Positions 25,701 to 37,249 of a DNA stretch of 64,000 nucleotides are shown piece by piece. The notes beneath the pieces were generated by a model, which made no database searches, was not told the origin of the DNA, and saw nothing but the letters and a program-made list of their open reading frames with translations. Source of the DNA: Dallia pectoralis (taxonomy: Eukaryota > Chordata > Actinopteri > Esociformes > Umbridae); assembly GCA_029465975.1 (NCBI GenBank), contig CM055753.1, positions 4,656,795-4,720,794 of the forward strand, read 5' to 3'. Position 1 is the first letter of the stretch; every line of letters begins with the position of its first letter. Both the position numbers and the translations under genes were made by a program.

Positions 25701-28700
25701 TTGTTCTCTTTGTGGATCAGAATAACAGTGTCTGTTATATTGTTCTCTATGTGGATCAGTCTATTAGTGTCTGTTATATTGTTCTCTTTGTGGATCAGTC
25801 TAATAGTGTCTGTTATATTGTTCTCTATGTGGATCAGTCTAATAGTGTCTGTTATTTTGTTCTCTATGTGGATCAGTCAATTAGTGTCTGTTATATTGTT
25901 CTCTATGTGGATCAGTCTATTAGTGTCTGTTATATTGTTCTCTATGTGGATCAGTCTAATAGTGTCTGTTATATTGTTCTCTTTGCGGATCAGAATAACA
26001 GTGTCTGTTATATTGTTCTCCATGTGGATCAGTCTAATAGTGTCTGTTATTTTGTTCTCTATGTGGATCAGTCTATTAGTGTCTGTTATATTGTTCTCTA
26101 TGTGGATCAGTCTAATAGTGTCTGTTATATTGTTCTCTTTGCGGATCAGAATAACAGTGTCTGTTATATTGTTCTCTATGTGGATCAGTCTATTAGTGTC
26201 TGTTATATTGTTCTCTATGTGGATCAGTCTAATAGTGTCTGTTATATTGTTCTCTATGTGGATCAGTCTAATAGTGTCTGTTATATTGTTCTCCATGTGG
26301 ATCAGTCTAATAGTGTCTGTTATTTTGTTCTCTATGTGGATCAGTCTAATAGTGTCTGTTATTTTGTTCTCTATGTGGATCAGTCTAATAGTGTCTGTTA
26401 TATTGTTCTCCATGTGGATCAGTCTAATATTGTCTGTTATATTGTTCTCTATGTGGATCAGTCTAATAGTGTCTGTTATTTTGTTCTCTATGTGGATCAG
26501 TCTAATATTGTCTGTTATATTGTTCTCTATGTGGATCAGTCTAATAGTGTCTGTTATTTTGTTCTCTATGTGGATCAGTCAATTAGTGTCTGTTATATTG
26601 TTCTCTATGTGGATCAGTCTAATAGTGTCTGTTATATTGTTCTCTATGTGGATCAGTCAATTAGTGTCTGTTATATTGTTCTCTATGTGGATCAGTCAAT
26701 TAGTGTCTGTTATATTGTTCTCTATGTGGATCAGTCTAATAGTGTCTGTTATATTGTTCTCTATGTGGATCAGTCAATTAGTGTCTGTTATATTGTTCTC
26801 TATGTGGATCAGTCTAATAGTGTCTGTTATTTTGTTCTCTTTGTGGATCAGAATAACAGTGTCTGTTATATTGTTCTCTATGTGGATCAGTCTATTAGTG
26901 TCTGTTATATTGTTCTCTTTGTGGATCAGTCTAATATTGTCTGTTATATTGTTCTCTATGTGGATCAGTCTAATAGTGTCTGTTATTTTGTTCTCTATGT
27001 GGATCAGTCTAATATTGTCTGTTATATTGTTCTCTATGTGGATCAGTCTAATAGTGTCTGTTATATTGTTCTCATGTGGATCAGTCTAATAGTGTCTGTT
27101 ATTTTGTTCTCTATGTGGATCAGTCTAATAGTGTCTGTTATTTTGTTCTCTATGTGGATCAGTCTAATAGTGTCTGTTATATTGTTCTCCATGTGGATCA
27201 GTCTAATATTGTCTGTTATATTGTTCTCTATGTGGATCAGTCTAATAGTGTCTGTTATTTTGTTCTCTTTGCGGATCAGAATAACAGTGTCTGTTATATT
27301 GTTCTCCATGTGGATCAGTCTAATAGTGTCTGTTATTTTGTTCTCTATGTGGATCAGTCTATTAGTGTCTGTTATATTGTTCTCTATGTGGATCAGTCTA
27401 ATAGTGTCTGTTATATTGTTCTCTTTGCGGATCAGAATAACAGTGTCTGTTATATTGTTCTCTATGTGGATCAGTCTATTAGTGTCTGTTATATTGTTCT
27501 CTATGTGGATCAGTCTAATAGTGTCTGTTATATTGTTCTCTATGTGGATCAGTCTAATAGTGTCTGTTATATTGTTCTCCATGTGGATCAGTCTAATAGT
27601 GTCTGTTATTTTGTTCTCTATGTGGATCAGTCTAATAGTGTCTGTTATTTTGTTCTCTATGTGGATCAGTCTAATAGTGTCTGTTATATTGTTCTCCATG
27701 TGGATCAGTCTAATATTGTCTGTTATATTGTTCTCTATGTGGATCAGTCTAATAGTGTCTGTTATTTTGTTCTCTATGTGGATCAGTCTAATATTGTCTG
27801 TTATATTGTTCTCTATGTGGATCAGTCTAATAGTGTCTGTTATTTTGTTCTCTATGTGGATCAGTCAATTAGTGTCTGTTATATTGTTCTCTATGTGGAT
27901 CAGTCTAATAGTGTCTGTTATATTGTTCTCTATGTGGATCAGTCAATTAGTGTCTGTTATATTGTTCTCTATGTGGATCAGTCTAACAGTGTCTGTTATA
28001 TTGTTCTCTATGTGGATCAGTCTAATAGTGTCTGTTATATTGTTCTCTATGTGGATCAGTCAATTAGTGTCTGTTATATTGTTCTCTATGTGGATCAGTC
28101 TAATAGTGTCTGTTATTTTGTTCTCTTTGCGGATCAGAATAACAGTGTCTGTTATATTGTTCTCTATGTGGATCAGTCTATTAGTGTCTGTTATATTGTT
28201 CTCTTTGTGGATCAGTCTAATAGTGTCTGTTATATTGTTCTCTATGTGGATCAGTCTAATAGTGTCTGTTATTTTGTTCTCTATGTGGATCAGTCAATTA
28301 GTGTCTGTTATATTGTTCTCTATGTGGATCAGTCTATTAGTGTGGATTGTTCTCAGTCTATAATAGTGTCTGTTATATTGTTCTCTATGTGGATCAGTCT
28401 AATAGTGTCTGTTATATTGTTCTCTTTGCGGATCAGAATAACAGTGTCTGTTATATTGTTCTCCATGTGGATCAGTCTAATAGTGTCTGTTATTTTGTTC
28501 TCTATGTGGATCAGTCTATTAGTGTCTGTTATATTGTTCTCTATGTGGATCAGTCTAATAGTGTCTGTTATATTGTTCTCTTTGCGGATCAGAATAACAG
28601 TGTCTGTTATATTGTTCTCTATGTGGATCAGTCTATTAGTGTCTGTTATATTGTTCTCTATGTGGATCAGTCTAATAGTGTCTGTTAGATTGTTCTCTTT

Positions 28701-31377
28701 GCGGATCAGAATAACAGTGTCTAACTCACGGATCAAACACCAGGCGTGTGATGTATTCTTTGGGCATGCGAGGCAGCTGGTGGGAGAAGACGTTCTGCAG
28801 TCCCACCAGCCACATCAGGATCCTCTTGTTGGGCTTCTGGTTGAGGGAGTTCCCGATGACATGGAACTCTATTACCCCCCTCCTCTCCTCCAGGCGTGCC
28901 GCTTCATCCCGGGCTGAGTGGGCAGACAGTAGGTTGGTCTGGGGGAGAAGAAGAGCACATAAGCCAACCTCATAATCGCCAGCTCCTATTACAGGTAGTA
29001 CAGTGTCAAGTTAACTTAGAATGTCAGCTAACAGGCAACGAGTCGATTACAGTCAAATACATATTAGCTGGTTTTAAATGGCATTGGAACATGACTGATG
29101 ACTTATGTATGATAAGATTGACTGGTTGCGTTTGATGTTACCTCTGGTCCCAGCATGGAGGCGGGATCTGTGATTGTTGCCATGACTTCGTTTATGAGTT
29201 CCATGGGGATGTCGCCAACTATCCTGGGCTTCTTAGTTTCCTCATGGGCGAGCGGCTCCGATGGCCTTCGTTTCTCCCCACCTACACAGGCAGACGGTGT
29301 TAACTTATCGCTGGACGCCGATCGAAAACCTGACCTCTAAAAAGGTATTATTTCAGGGGCCCAAGCTGAAAGTGGACCTGTGCCTCAAGCCAGTTGGGTT
29401 TACCTGGGCTCGGTTCCAGAGCAGCGGCGGCCTTTCTGGCAGGGCTGACACTGCCACAGCTGGACAGGTCTACTGGCACCGGGCTGGTGCTGTAGTACAG
29501 AGGCCTGGCCACCGGAGGCGCACTAATCACTGGCATAACACACAGGGAATATCATCAGACCAGGTGTTCAGTCTTTTTCTTCCTGTCCTCGCTATTTAAC
29601 ATTGAACTAATTTAGATTTTAACAGACTAGCTGGTTAGCTTGCTAGCAAATGTTTACTGACAGTAACATTCAGTGGTGTTTGTAGGATAGCTATGGTGTC
29701 CCAGTCAGATCAAATGAAGTGTTTTTATTGAAAGGGGCATTTTCAAATTTGTGTGCTGTATTATCATAAAATATCTCTCATTTCCTGGCATTTTCCTGGC
29801 ATTTATGACATTTAGTCCACTCACGGTCTGTTCCAATACAACAACTAACATTGAACAGTGTCAGAAATCATTGTGCTATGAAAATAGATTCAAATAAAAA
29901 TCCGGAAATATACTTTCTAAAGCTTGTGTAACTCTTGTCAATCGAAAGTGAATGTAAGTATTTCAAGTGCGCTATAAGGGGAGGTTTGATTTGAACTGGC
30001 GCTGCTGTAATTCAGTAAACGTCCACAAGGTGGGAGCAAACCTCTCCTTGAAGTATGCATTGTGAGTTTTCTACAACATGCCTTGTTATTATTATAACAC
30101 GATAAAATAAACATAAAATTACTCATGCCAATTGGAATCCCTTTTGGAATGATTAGACAATAGGTAGTCATATAAATCACAACATGTGTCAACATGTCTT
30201 GGACATATCTTAAGGTTTGAAAGTCATGGGGAAAAACTCAGAGGGAAACTATGTTGGACAAGCTACAGGTCAAAGGTCCTAAGTTTTTACATGTATGGAT
30301 GGCGATCTGTCCACCTGAGGATCCGGCCAGGAAGTCCTCGCTCCAGATGGGAGAGCTGTGGCTGTACACCTCCTCCTCCAACATGGAGAGGAATCTACAA
30401 CACACAGACAACATCATCACACCAATGGAAAACGGGAACTTGTACCCCTGCGGGAATACCAAACATGCTATTGTTTTGCTAAAGTGTTAGGTAAAGGGCA
30501 AAGTGTCTAATTCAGGTTAGGGCAAAAATTATGTTTAGACATTAAATGTTAAGTTTAGGGTTAAGTTGAGTTCAGGATTAAATTCAAAGGCAATCAACTT
30601 TGGTGTCCCCGCTTAGCTAGGTTAGGTGTTGGCGTACGTGTGTGCTTGAGTGTGCATTTTCGCATGCACAAATGCACCTCCGTATGACAGAGTGTGTGTC
30701 TTACTTGGGGAAGTGTGTGAGGATGAGAGTGCGTTTCTCCGGGGGTAGCTTGTCTTTCTCCTGCCGGGCCTGTTCCAGCAGCTGTTTCCTCATCACGGTG
30801 AAGACGGAGCGCAGCAGAGTACGCCCGAAAATCTGGGTCGTCTCGTACCGAGGTAAACTGTCACAGAACTGGGGCACGTTGCAGTAGCACAGCCATCTGT
30901 TAAAAAGACCACAGAAATGGGTTTCAGAATGGGTTTCATTGGTTCTAAAAGTGTCCGGAAATAAATTAAATTAAGAAAAATGTTGACAATGTCGATAGAA
31001 CATTTATATAATATATAATACTATATAATATATGCATGCATTGGTGCCAACGTGCATGTAATCAAAAACATAAAGCCAGCCGCCCATAATGTGTCTGTTA
31101 TAAGAGCCGCGTCATAACACGGCGCCTGCTACCTGGTGTAGTTGACCTTGTAACCGGCGACATCATCGGCAGGCGCCCGCTGTCGTCTCTGCGACGGCGT
31201 TTCGAGCTGCCAGTAATTGATTTGGTTCAGAAACATCTTGGCCAGCTCCACGATGGTCTGACGTTCCTTAGATGGGAGATGGCTGAATTTGTACTGGACA
31301 AAGTTATTTACCCCCTGTTGAAGGAACACAGCAGCGATGTAGTCCAAATAAAATGTACACATTGTGTACAAATTAAA

Positions 31378-31418
<41 letters not shown>

Positions 31419-33472
31419 GCCTGCTCAATGCTGGGTTTCTCAAAAGGGGGACTCTCCTGTGCCTCGACAACAGGTTTGCCCATTTGTAGGATGCATTTCC
31501 TCAACAGCTGAAGGAAACAAGTAGACATTATTAAACAGATGCACTGAAGCAATGTGTTGTTGATCTGCGGAGACTCGGCTTACCTTGAAAAGGGAGAAGT
31601 AAACCTGTTTGGTGTCGGCGTCTTCCTCTTTGTGGACACATGTGTACAGGTACTCCACATCTAGCACGATACCCAGAAGCCTGTTCATCTCCTCCTCCGA
31701 TACGTTCTCCAGATGTGTCACGTGATCACCTGAAATGGGAAGACAGTTGATGAGAAACAAACCGGACGAGAGGAAAGGACAGGCGAACAACAAACTCTTA
31801 TTGTTTAGTTCCTGACTTCTCTGGAACATTCCACTAGCCAGTAGCATGCCTTCATCTCACTCTGAGGCCTGACCACTTGCCTTCAGTGTCTAACCAGTGC
31901 TCTCTGCCCTCTCTCCGCCGTCACTCCGCCCACTCTCCGCCCCTCTCCTTTCAGACATACCCAGTGCTCTCTGCCCTCACTCCGCCCACTCTCCGCCCTC
32001 TCTCCACCCCTCTACTACTTTCAGACATACCCAGTGTGTGGGAACAGCTTCGACAGCGCTCCTGCAAATTGACAGTGTTGGGTTGCTGGTCCATACGAGG
32101 TGGGGTAGGAGGTGGGTTCTGGCTCTTCCAGCCATTACACTTACAGGCCCCCTCAGCCTACAGTACAGAGTAACAAGGATAAGTACAAATACGTACAAAC
32201 ACAAACATGGCGTTAATGGAGTTTATTTTCGCAATCTCCTGGAGTCTATTAAGAAAATGGAACAGTACACATTAAAATACACTAAATCTTCATAAAAGTA
32301 ACAATTAAACTAGAAAAAAAACAGAAAAATGGTGTGTGTGTGTGTAGATGTGTGTTGCCGTGTCTTTTTACAGTTCTTGTTGTGGCATAAAAGTGAATGT
32401 GTCACTTGCCTGCCGAGTAAGTTAAATGGACAAAAGGTTTGTTTCAAGGGATTTTGCTGATATTGCTTCTTTATAATGAGCAATACTATGGGAATGTGAC
32501 AATGTAAATGGAAAAAACATTTCCTTGTAATTTGAGATATATTCAAAACCACTATGGTGTTCATGAACCGCAAGCTTAAGGTGCTCCCTGTGAAACCATC
32601 AGCACGCGTAAGTGTATTATACACATTACATATTTGGGACAGGAAACGTGCAGCATAACGCTTTAGACATCCACATTTTCTGACATTTGTTAAGCAGCTT
32701 GGCAGTCTTATCTAGGCCTTCCTGGTGGTGGGATATCCCTGTCACTACTGGAGCTGCGCACGGACACATGCGCAACGGACCACAACAAACTCCGCCCCCC
32801 CCCCCAAGCAGCTGTTGCCCTGTCAAAACAAAGACGCCGTGTCTCTCTTATAGAGCATATCTGCACACAAATACCTGTCTATTTAACAACTGTGCATTGG
32901 CAGACCGCAGAAGTGCACAGCCAGTGTCGCATTGGGAGCAATTGCGTCCCTCACACACCCCGCTTTCCTGAAGACAGTGTTCACATGTCCACTCCCACTT
33001 CAGACAGACACATTACAATTGTGATAATAGAAAAATGGCAACACCAGAATGAAAGTGATTTGGTTTATTTCCATTAGATACATTTGTAATAACTAGATTT
33101 ATTTGGGATATTTCGGGGGGGGAAACAAGCGGCGCGATTGCGCCAATGGCTTCCTCTGCTGCGCTTGCATTTCGGTGAGCTTTACACCGCAAGCCCAGAA
33201 GAGGCATTTGAGACAAAACCATGCAAAACATATTGCAAAATAATAATTCAATAACCGCTCGGTTAAGCTACCTTGCACGACGAATACACTCCGAGCTTTT
33301 CCAGTTTCTTCGGGCGCGTTGAGGAGCGGAGCTGCGCCTTCTTCACGGCGATCCGTGCGGCTCCAACCGTGGCACCCGAGCCCTCCGTCCCCCCGGCGCC
33401 CGGAGCCGCAGGAGCCGATCCCGCTGCGCCGATGGCCGGGGAGCCCTGCTGAATCCCAGCGCTCTCGGACAT
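19240..33472 (-). CDS. kat2b: Lysine acetyltransferase KAT2B (PCAF)
   Basis: Nuclear acetyl-CoA-dependent histone/lysine acetyltransferase and coactivator of the SAGA/PCAF complexes. Coding exons in transcript order: 33272-33472, 32031-32157, 31584-31729, 31421-31507, 31133-31314, 30705-30896, 30315-30394, 29404-29529, 29142-29281, 28730-28938, 23674-23800, 22888-22998, 22338-22481, 20121-20235, 19960-19990, 19763-19826, 19581-19665, 19240-19433. They join in phase to 786 codons plus stop; human KAT2B has 832 residues, the difference being mainly a shorter N-terminus. The PCAF N-terminal domain spans about residues 65-330. The GNAT domain has the catalytic glutamate at about 526 (TEIVFCAV) followed by the acetyl-CoA loop QVKGYG. 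The C-terminal bromodomain has the acetyl-lysine-binding Asn757 (EYNPP). The C-terminus (NPPESEYYKCA, KIKETGLIEK) favours KAT2B over KAT2A. The start is ATG at 33472 (MSESAG). Intron 4 uses a GC donor. Confidence 0.96.
19700..19730. repeat. (GT)n microsatellite in kat2b intron 16
   Basis: Uninterrupted GT dinucleotide run just upstream, on the transcribed strand, of exon 17, close enough to lie in its acceptor region. Similar (CA/GT) runs lie beside exon 13 (about 22315-22337) and beside exon 4 (about 31382-31413). Confidence 0.9.
20250..22045. repeat. 19-bp minisatellite, ~94 copies, kat2b intron 13
   Basis: Tandem copies of a 19-bp unit of the form gttattacatggtgaggga, with alternating g/a at position 12 and c/g before the last base. 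Some units are shortened to 15-16 bp (attacatgagggagtt). It fills nearly all of the intron between exons 13 and 14 and stops about 290 bp before exon 13. Likely polymorphic in length. Confidence 0.95.
24050..28724. repeat. 39-bp minisatellite, >100 copies, kat2b intron 10
   Basis: A 39-bp unit (gtctgttatattgttctcta, then tgtggatcagtctaatagt) repeats over about 4.3 kb, interrupted once by an LTR-like insert at 24430-24811. Because 39 is 13 codons and the unit has no stop in several frames, very long open frames arise on both strands (plus strand 13-residue period VDQSNSVCYIVLY). These lie antisense to kat2b inside an intron, have no start context and should not be called genes. The array ends 5 bp before exon 10. 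Confidence 0.96.
24430..24811 (-). mobile_element. Solo LTR-like insert inside the 39-bp array
   Basis: Unique ~380-bp segment splitting the minisatellite. On the minus strand it begins TGTCACGATTGG, has a TATA-like gggatataagaggg, then an AATAAA followed by cctgacccaaacgg, and ends near acacccgacga. That order (TG start, promoter, polyadenylation signal) fits a retroviral-type LTR. The right end is not a clean CA and I could not define a target-site duplication. Confidence 0.45.
31890..32046 (-). repeat. kat2b: 70-bp duplication carrying the exon 2 splice donor
   Basis: The last bases of kat2b exon 2 and its donor (plus-strand tcagacatac then ccagtg, 32021-32036) recur 70 bp further into the intron at 31951-31966. 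A degenerate third copy lies near 31883-31899. Between them are CT-rich spacers (ctctctgccctcactccgcc). The duplicated site is a perfect local copy of the donor; using it would add 70 nt and shift the frame. Confidence 0.75.
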
Positions 33473-33560
33473 CACAAACACCGAGACCGAACGGGACCCC
33501 CCCGACCCGGGAATACAGGCGTTTGCTCCCGTTGTCTATTCCACTGCCGGAGAAGCAGAC
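33272..33560 (-). promoter_or_regulatory. kat2b: CpG-rich start region of kat2b
   Basis: The first coding exon and 5' UTR are markedly GC- and CpG-rich compared with the AT-rich surroundings, as expected for a CpG-island promoter of a widely expressed gene. No TATA box is evident. Confidence 0.55.
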
Positions 33561-33884
33561 ATGGCGCTCATCCCTGTTTTTAATTTGTCATTGTAGGTTC
33601 ATTTTCTCTCCACTAGGGGAGACAAACTGGGTATTCCAGTAGGCAATGACTCAGGGGAGAGGTTGCAAAACAATTAACCATTTATAGTGAGATTTTCAAG
33701 GTCAAATGTAAATGGTGTGCGTAAGACTGTGCCATTGGCCTAGGCCTGTGGTGCAGACGAAGGAAATGTTTTAAACTCAATAAGAAAGTGCCTAGTCACA
33801 CAAAAATATACAACAACATACTTTTTGATTGTTGGAGCATTTTTAAATGCATAGATATTTTGTTATTCTAGCTATATAGCCTAC

Positions 33885-34238
33885 TACACTACCAAAAGTT
33901 TGGGGTCACTTACACATTTTATTGTTCTACAAATACATGTCCATTAAAATAAAATACATCTGAAATAGTATAAACAGTATCCATGTTGTAAATTACTTTT
34001 GCAGCTGGAAACAGATTATTTTTTACTGTGTTATCCACATAGGCGTCCAGAGGCCGATTATTAGCAACTATCAGTCCAACGGCGCGTATTACTTTGAAAA
34101 CAAATACTAAGTGACTACAAACGTTTGCATGTAATTGATTGTTTTCATGGAAAACAAGGACATTTTCAAGTTATGTTTTCATGGCGAAAAAATAAAGTGT
34201 CTAAGTGACCCAAATGGTTTGAACGGTGGTCGTGTGTA
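33885..34238. mobile_element. Tc1/mariner-type MITE
   Basis: About 354 bp bounded by imperfect inverted ends: tacactaccaaaagtttgg then ggtcactta at the left, and ctaagtgacccaaatgg then cgtgtgta at the right. The phrase resembles the TIRs of non-autonomous mariner elements common in fish. The interior has no transposase. Confidence 0.65.
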
Positions 34239-37200
34239 ACTCAACATCTGTCTGAGAGCCAGGGTGTGGACACTAATGTGTCCTTATCACTGTGACCACC
34301 TGAGGCAAAGCTGAAGTCAAAGAAACTGACTGATCCGTACACACATGTGTATTTTCCTGCGTGCTGCAACAAAGTGTCCACGGGAATACAAATTACAACA
34401 TACATCCCTATTTGTTAATCCATTTATTCATAATCACTGTTATGATGATGCACCAGCTAAACCCCGACAGTGGAACCGACCAGTCTTGTTTTTCTCTTCT
34501 ACAGCTGTTACATTGTTTACTGAAACGTTAAAAGACGGCCAGTTGGTTAGTTCTCAATCAGATCTGCAACCTGCTCTGTTCCGACAGGAATTCTACACCA
34601 GACAGTGTAGAATTTGGTTAGTTGTCAGATTTGCACCCTTCTCGGTTCCGACAGAAATTCTACACCAATATCTGTTCTAGTGGGATGCTGATTAATAAAA
34701 AAGAGCCTCCTGGCTTTAGATCATCAACAAATGAAATATGTTAAACGCAACAGAATGTTAAAAAAAATATGAACAAAAAGAAATGTTGTGTATTTTCTTT
34801 TGTTGAGAAAAACGTCCACGACATTCCACTAAAAAAAGCAAGTTGTTGTTTGTTGTTAATAACACTACAAACATTTATAATAAAGACCACCGTAGATTAT
34901 AATGTTACCGTTTTTGTGAGAAAAAACAAACAAAAAAACATAAATCCAAACCCAGACCAAATCTGTTTCCTGGTAACTGTACAATATTTTAGGATTATCT
35001 AGACAACTCCTAGCAAGCATTAGTCCTGTCAACTGTAAATCAAAAAGTAGACTACATTGCAACACCCTATTTACAGTGTATATATATATATATGCATGTA
35101 TAAACATTTATATATTTATTTATATCACACCGGCTGTAATCATGACAAGATATATTTATGAGCATCATTAGTGCAAGGCATGAGTATGACAGATCTGGGA
35201 ACAATTAATGACCAGAATCGAAGGTTAACTGTGAGTAACAGCTCCAGGGTAATAAAACAACACAACAGAGTATGTGTGAGCATGAAGCGTTTTAGCATTC
35301 GTGTGTGTGCGATTATATTACAGCATTTAGGTCTGGGAGGTAAACAAAGACGTACAAACCGGTGTTTAACCGCACGCTTGTTTACGTGTATCGTCTTTAT
35401 ATTACAATATTTAATCATCCGCCAGCCTAGTTCCCCCTGTGGGAACATTTGAATATATACATTTGAATATGCACATACACATACTCGGTGCAACACATCC
35501 CACAGCGCGGTTACAAGGGGGGTCTCTGATCTCATGAAGGGCCATTTGGGAAGTACCCATGGCGACAGTCTCAACAATCTGCTGATGAAGACCACAACCA
35601 GGGGTTCCTTCATCATCCCCGTACGTCTCAGCAGGTGGAGGACAGCTTCTTTCCCAACCAGCACCTTATGATGTCGTGGAGGGAGCCCCACATCCTGACC
35701 TGACATAATGACAGTCTGTGTCGTTGTGGAGCCGGGATCAGTGAGCTCGGTGAATCCCTGGTAAATCAGTCCTGTCGGCACGATGCCACCCTGTGCCGAT
35801 TAGCAGGGGCGAGGGGGCTGTGGGTTGTGTTGCTTACCCGAGTAAAGTTCCTTGCAGACTTTAAGGTCAGAAACGCAATACTATAAACCTTTGACGAACA
35901 CCACGGGAACACCGACACCGAACCCTAGAGGAGGCCTCCAGCCCTTTAGCCAGATTGGCACTTAGATTGAAGAATAGTCGCGAGCATCATGGCGTCGCCA
36001 GTGGCGATAGAGCCTGTAGATAACACCTCATATTTGGGCCGCAGAATAAATCTCACACCAGAAACATATTTCCATGTCCAATATCAACATTTCAAGCGAC
36101 TGAAAACATTTATTTGATTTTGGCAAGTAAAACCCCAAATGTTCAGTCTTTACTCTAATTGTCTAACGTCTCCCTCGACTCTCGCGGCCTCTCAAATGCC
36201 GTCAACGGGCTGTCCCCGAAGAAACATGTCCGCTATTAAATTTGCTTCTCAATATAAATTACTTCATTTCCAGGATTCCAACACGCAAGTGTTTCGATGT
36301 TATGTATGTTGCAATTCAAATTCGGTTGAGGAAAAAGCGTCATAGTTCTGCCCGTATCGTGCGACCCTCCCTGAAATCTTGATTAAGTGCTTGAAAGTGT
36401 ACAGCTAGCATATGATTTGGAATGGAGCGCTAGAAGCAGACAGGATCCCAGGTTGGACCCATGACAGGGGAGTATGCAGCTCTACACTAGTGCTTCTAAA
36501 GGTTACGGGGAGGCTGGCATGAGAGTTCATTAGTCCAAGACAAAGACGAGACCAGACAGATGAAAATGGAGGGAAAGTTGTAGGACCAACATACCAGAAA
36601 ACTGCATTTTATCTTTAGCCGTAAGTATTTTACTCTGGCAAGCCTTGCGAATTTTGTCTTATCACACCCGCCTTTGTTTTTTGGGTGGACATTCCTCGGC
36701 TCGAAAGATTTGCTTTGTCCCGCCGGAAAAAAGGTAAAACATTGATTTATCGTAATTTTAGGCTTTGTAGTGATACATGCGTCCATTATTCCAACAAACA
36801 ATAAAATGTAAAAAGAAGAAACGTTAAAAAAACAACATAACGAAAGAGTTTTACAAAACGAGCGAATAGAGTTTGTAGCCATCCCGAAGGGAGATCAGCC
36901 ACCCTACCCCTTAGTCTGGCCTCCACCCAATAGGCAGAAGAGATTGGGTAGGAAGGCGGGCATACATTTCAGAAAAGGCGGAAAGTGGGAGGGGTCTCAA
37001 TTAGTAACAGCAGAACCAGTTGCGGGACAGGGAGAGGCAAGGGGCGGTGCCTCTCATTAGTTGCTGCGGAATAGAGGAAAAGGGGAGGAGGCCACCCGTT
37101 TCTGTTGCTGCAGATCACAGAGTCTTTCGGGGTGGAACATCGCATTAGTTTACTGCAGTGGCAGTCGGGCCATTGGTCACATTAGTTACTTCAGTGTGGT

Positions 37201-37249
37201 AGGGCATTTGCATTAATTACTGCAGTTTGGAAGGGGGCGGGGATTCGCA
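34239..37249 (-). other. Intergenic stretch and probable rab5a 3' UTR
   Basis: No clear gene. The part next to the rab5a stop (37249 down to about 36100 or 35110, where minus-strand AATAAA signals occur) is probably rab5a 3' UTR. A 213-codon minus-strand open frame at 35140-35781 has no domain that I recognise and no splice context; its upstream half (IYQGFTELTDPGS) looks protein-like, but I leave it as unsupported. In human, PP2D1 lies between these neighbours (from memory); I cannot see it here. Confidence 0.4.

Noticed and set aside
27061..27699. Minus-strand repetitive frame ENNITDTIRLIHI
   Set aside because: Reverse complement of the same 39-bp array; no start context, no domain, and inside a kat2b intron.
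24806..28363. 1185-codon and 758-codon open frames with 13-residue repeats
   Set aside because: Generated by a 39-bp minisatellite without stops, lying in an intron of kat2b; alternative frames and the opposite strand are equally open, and single-base slips switch repeat phase inside the frame.
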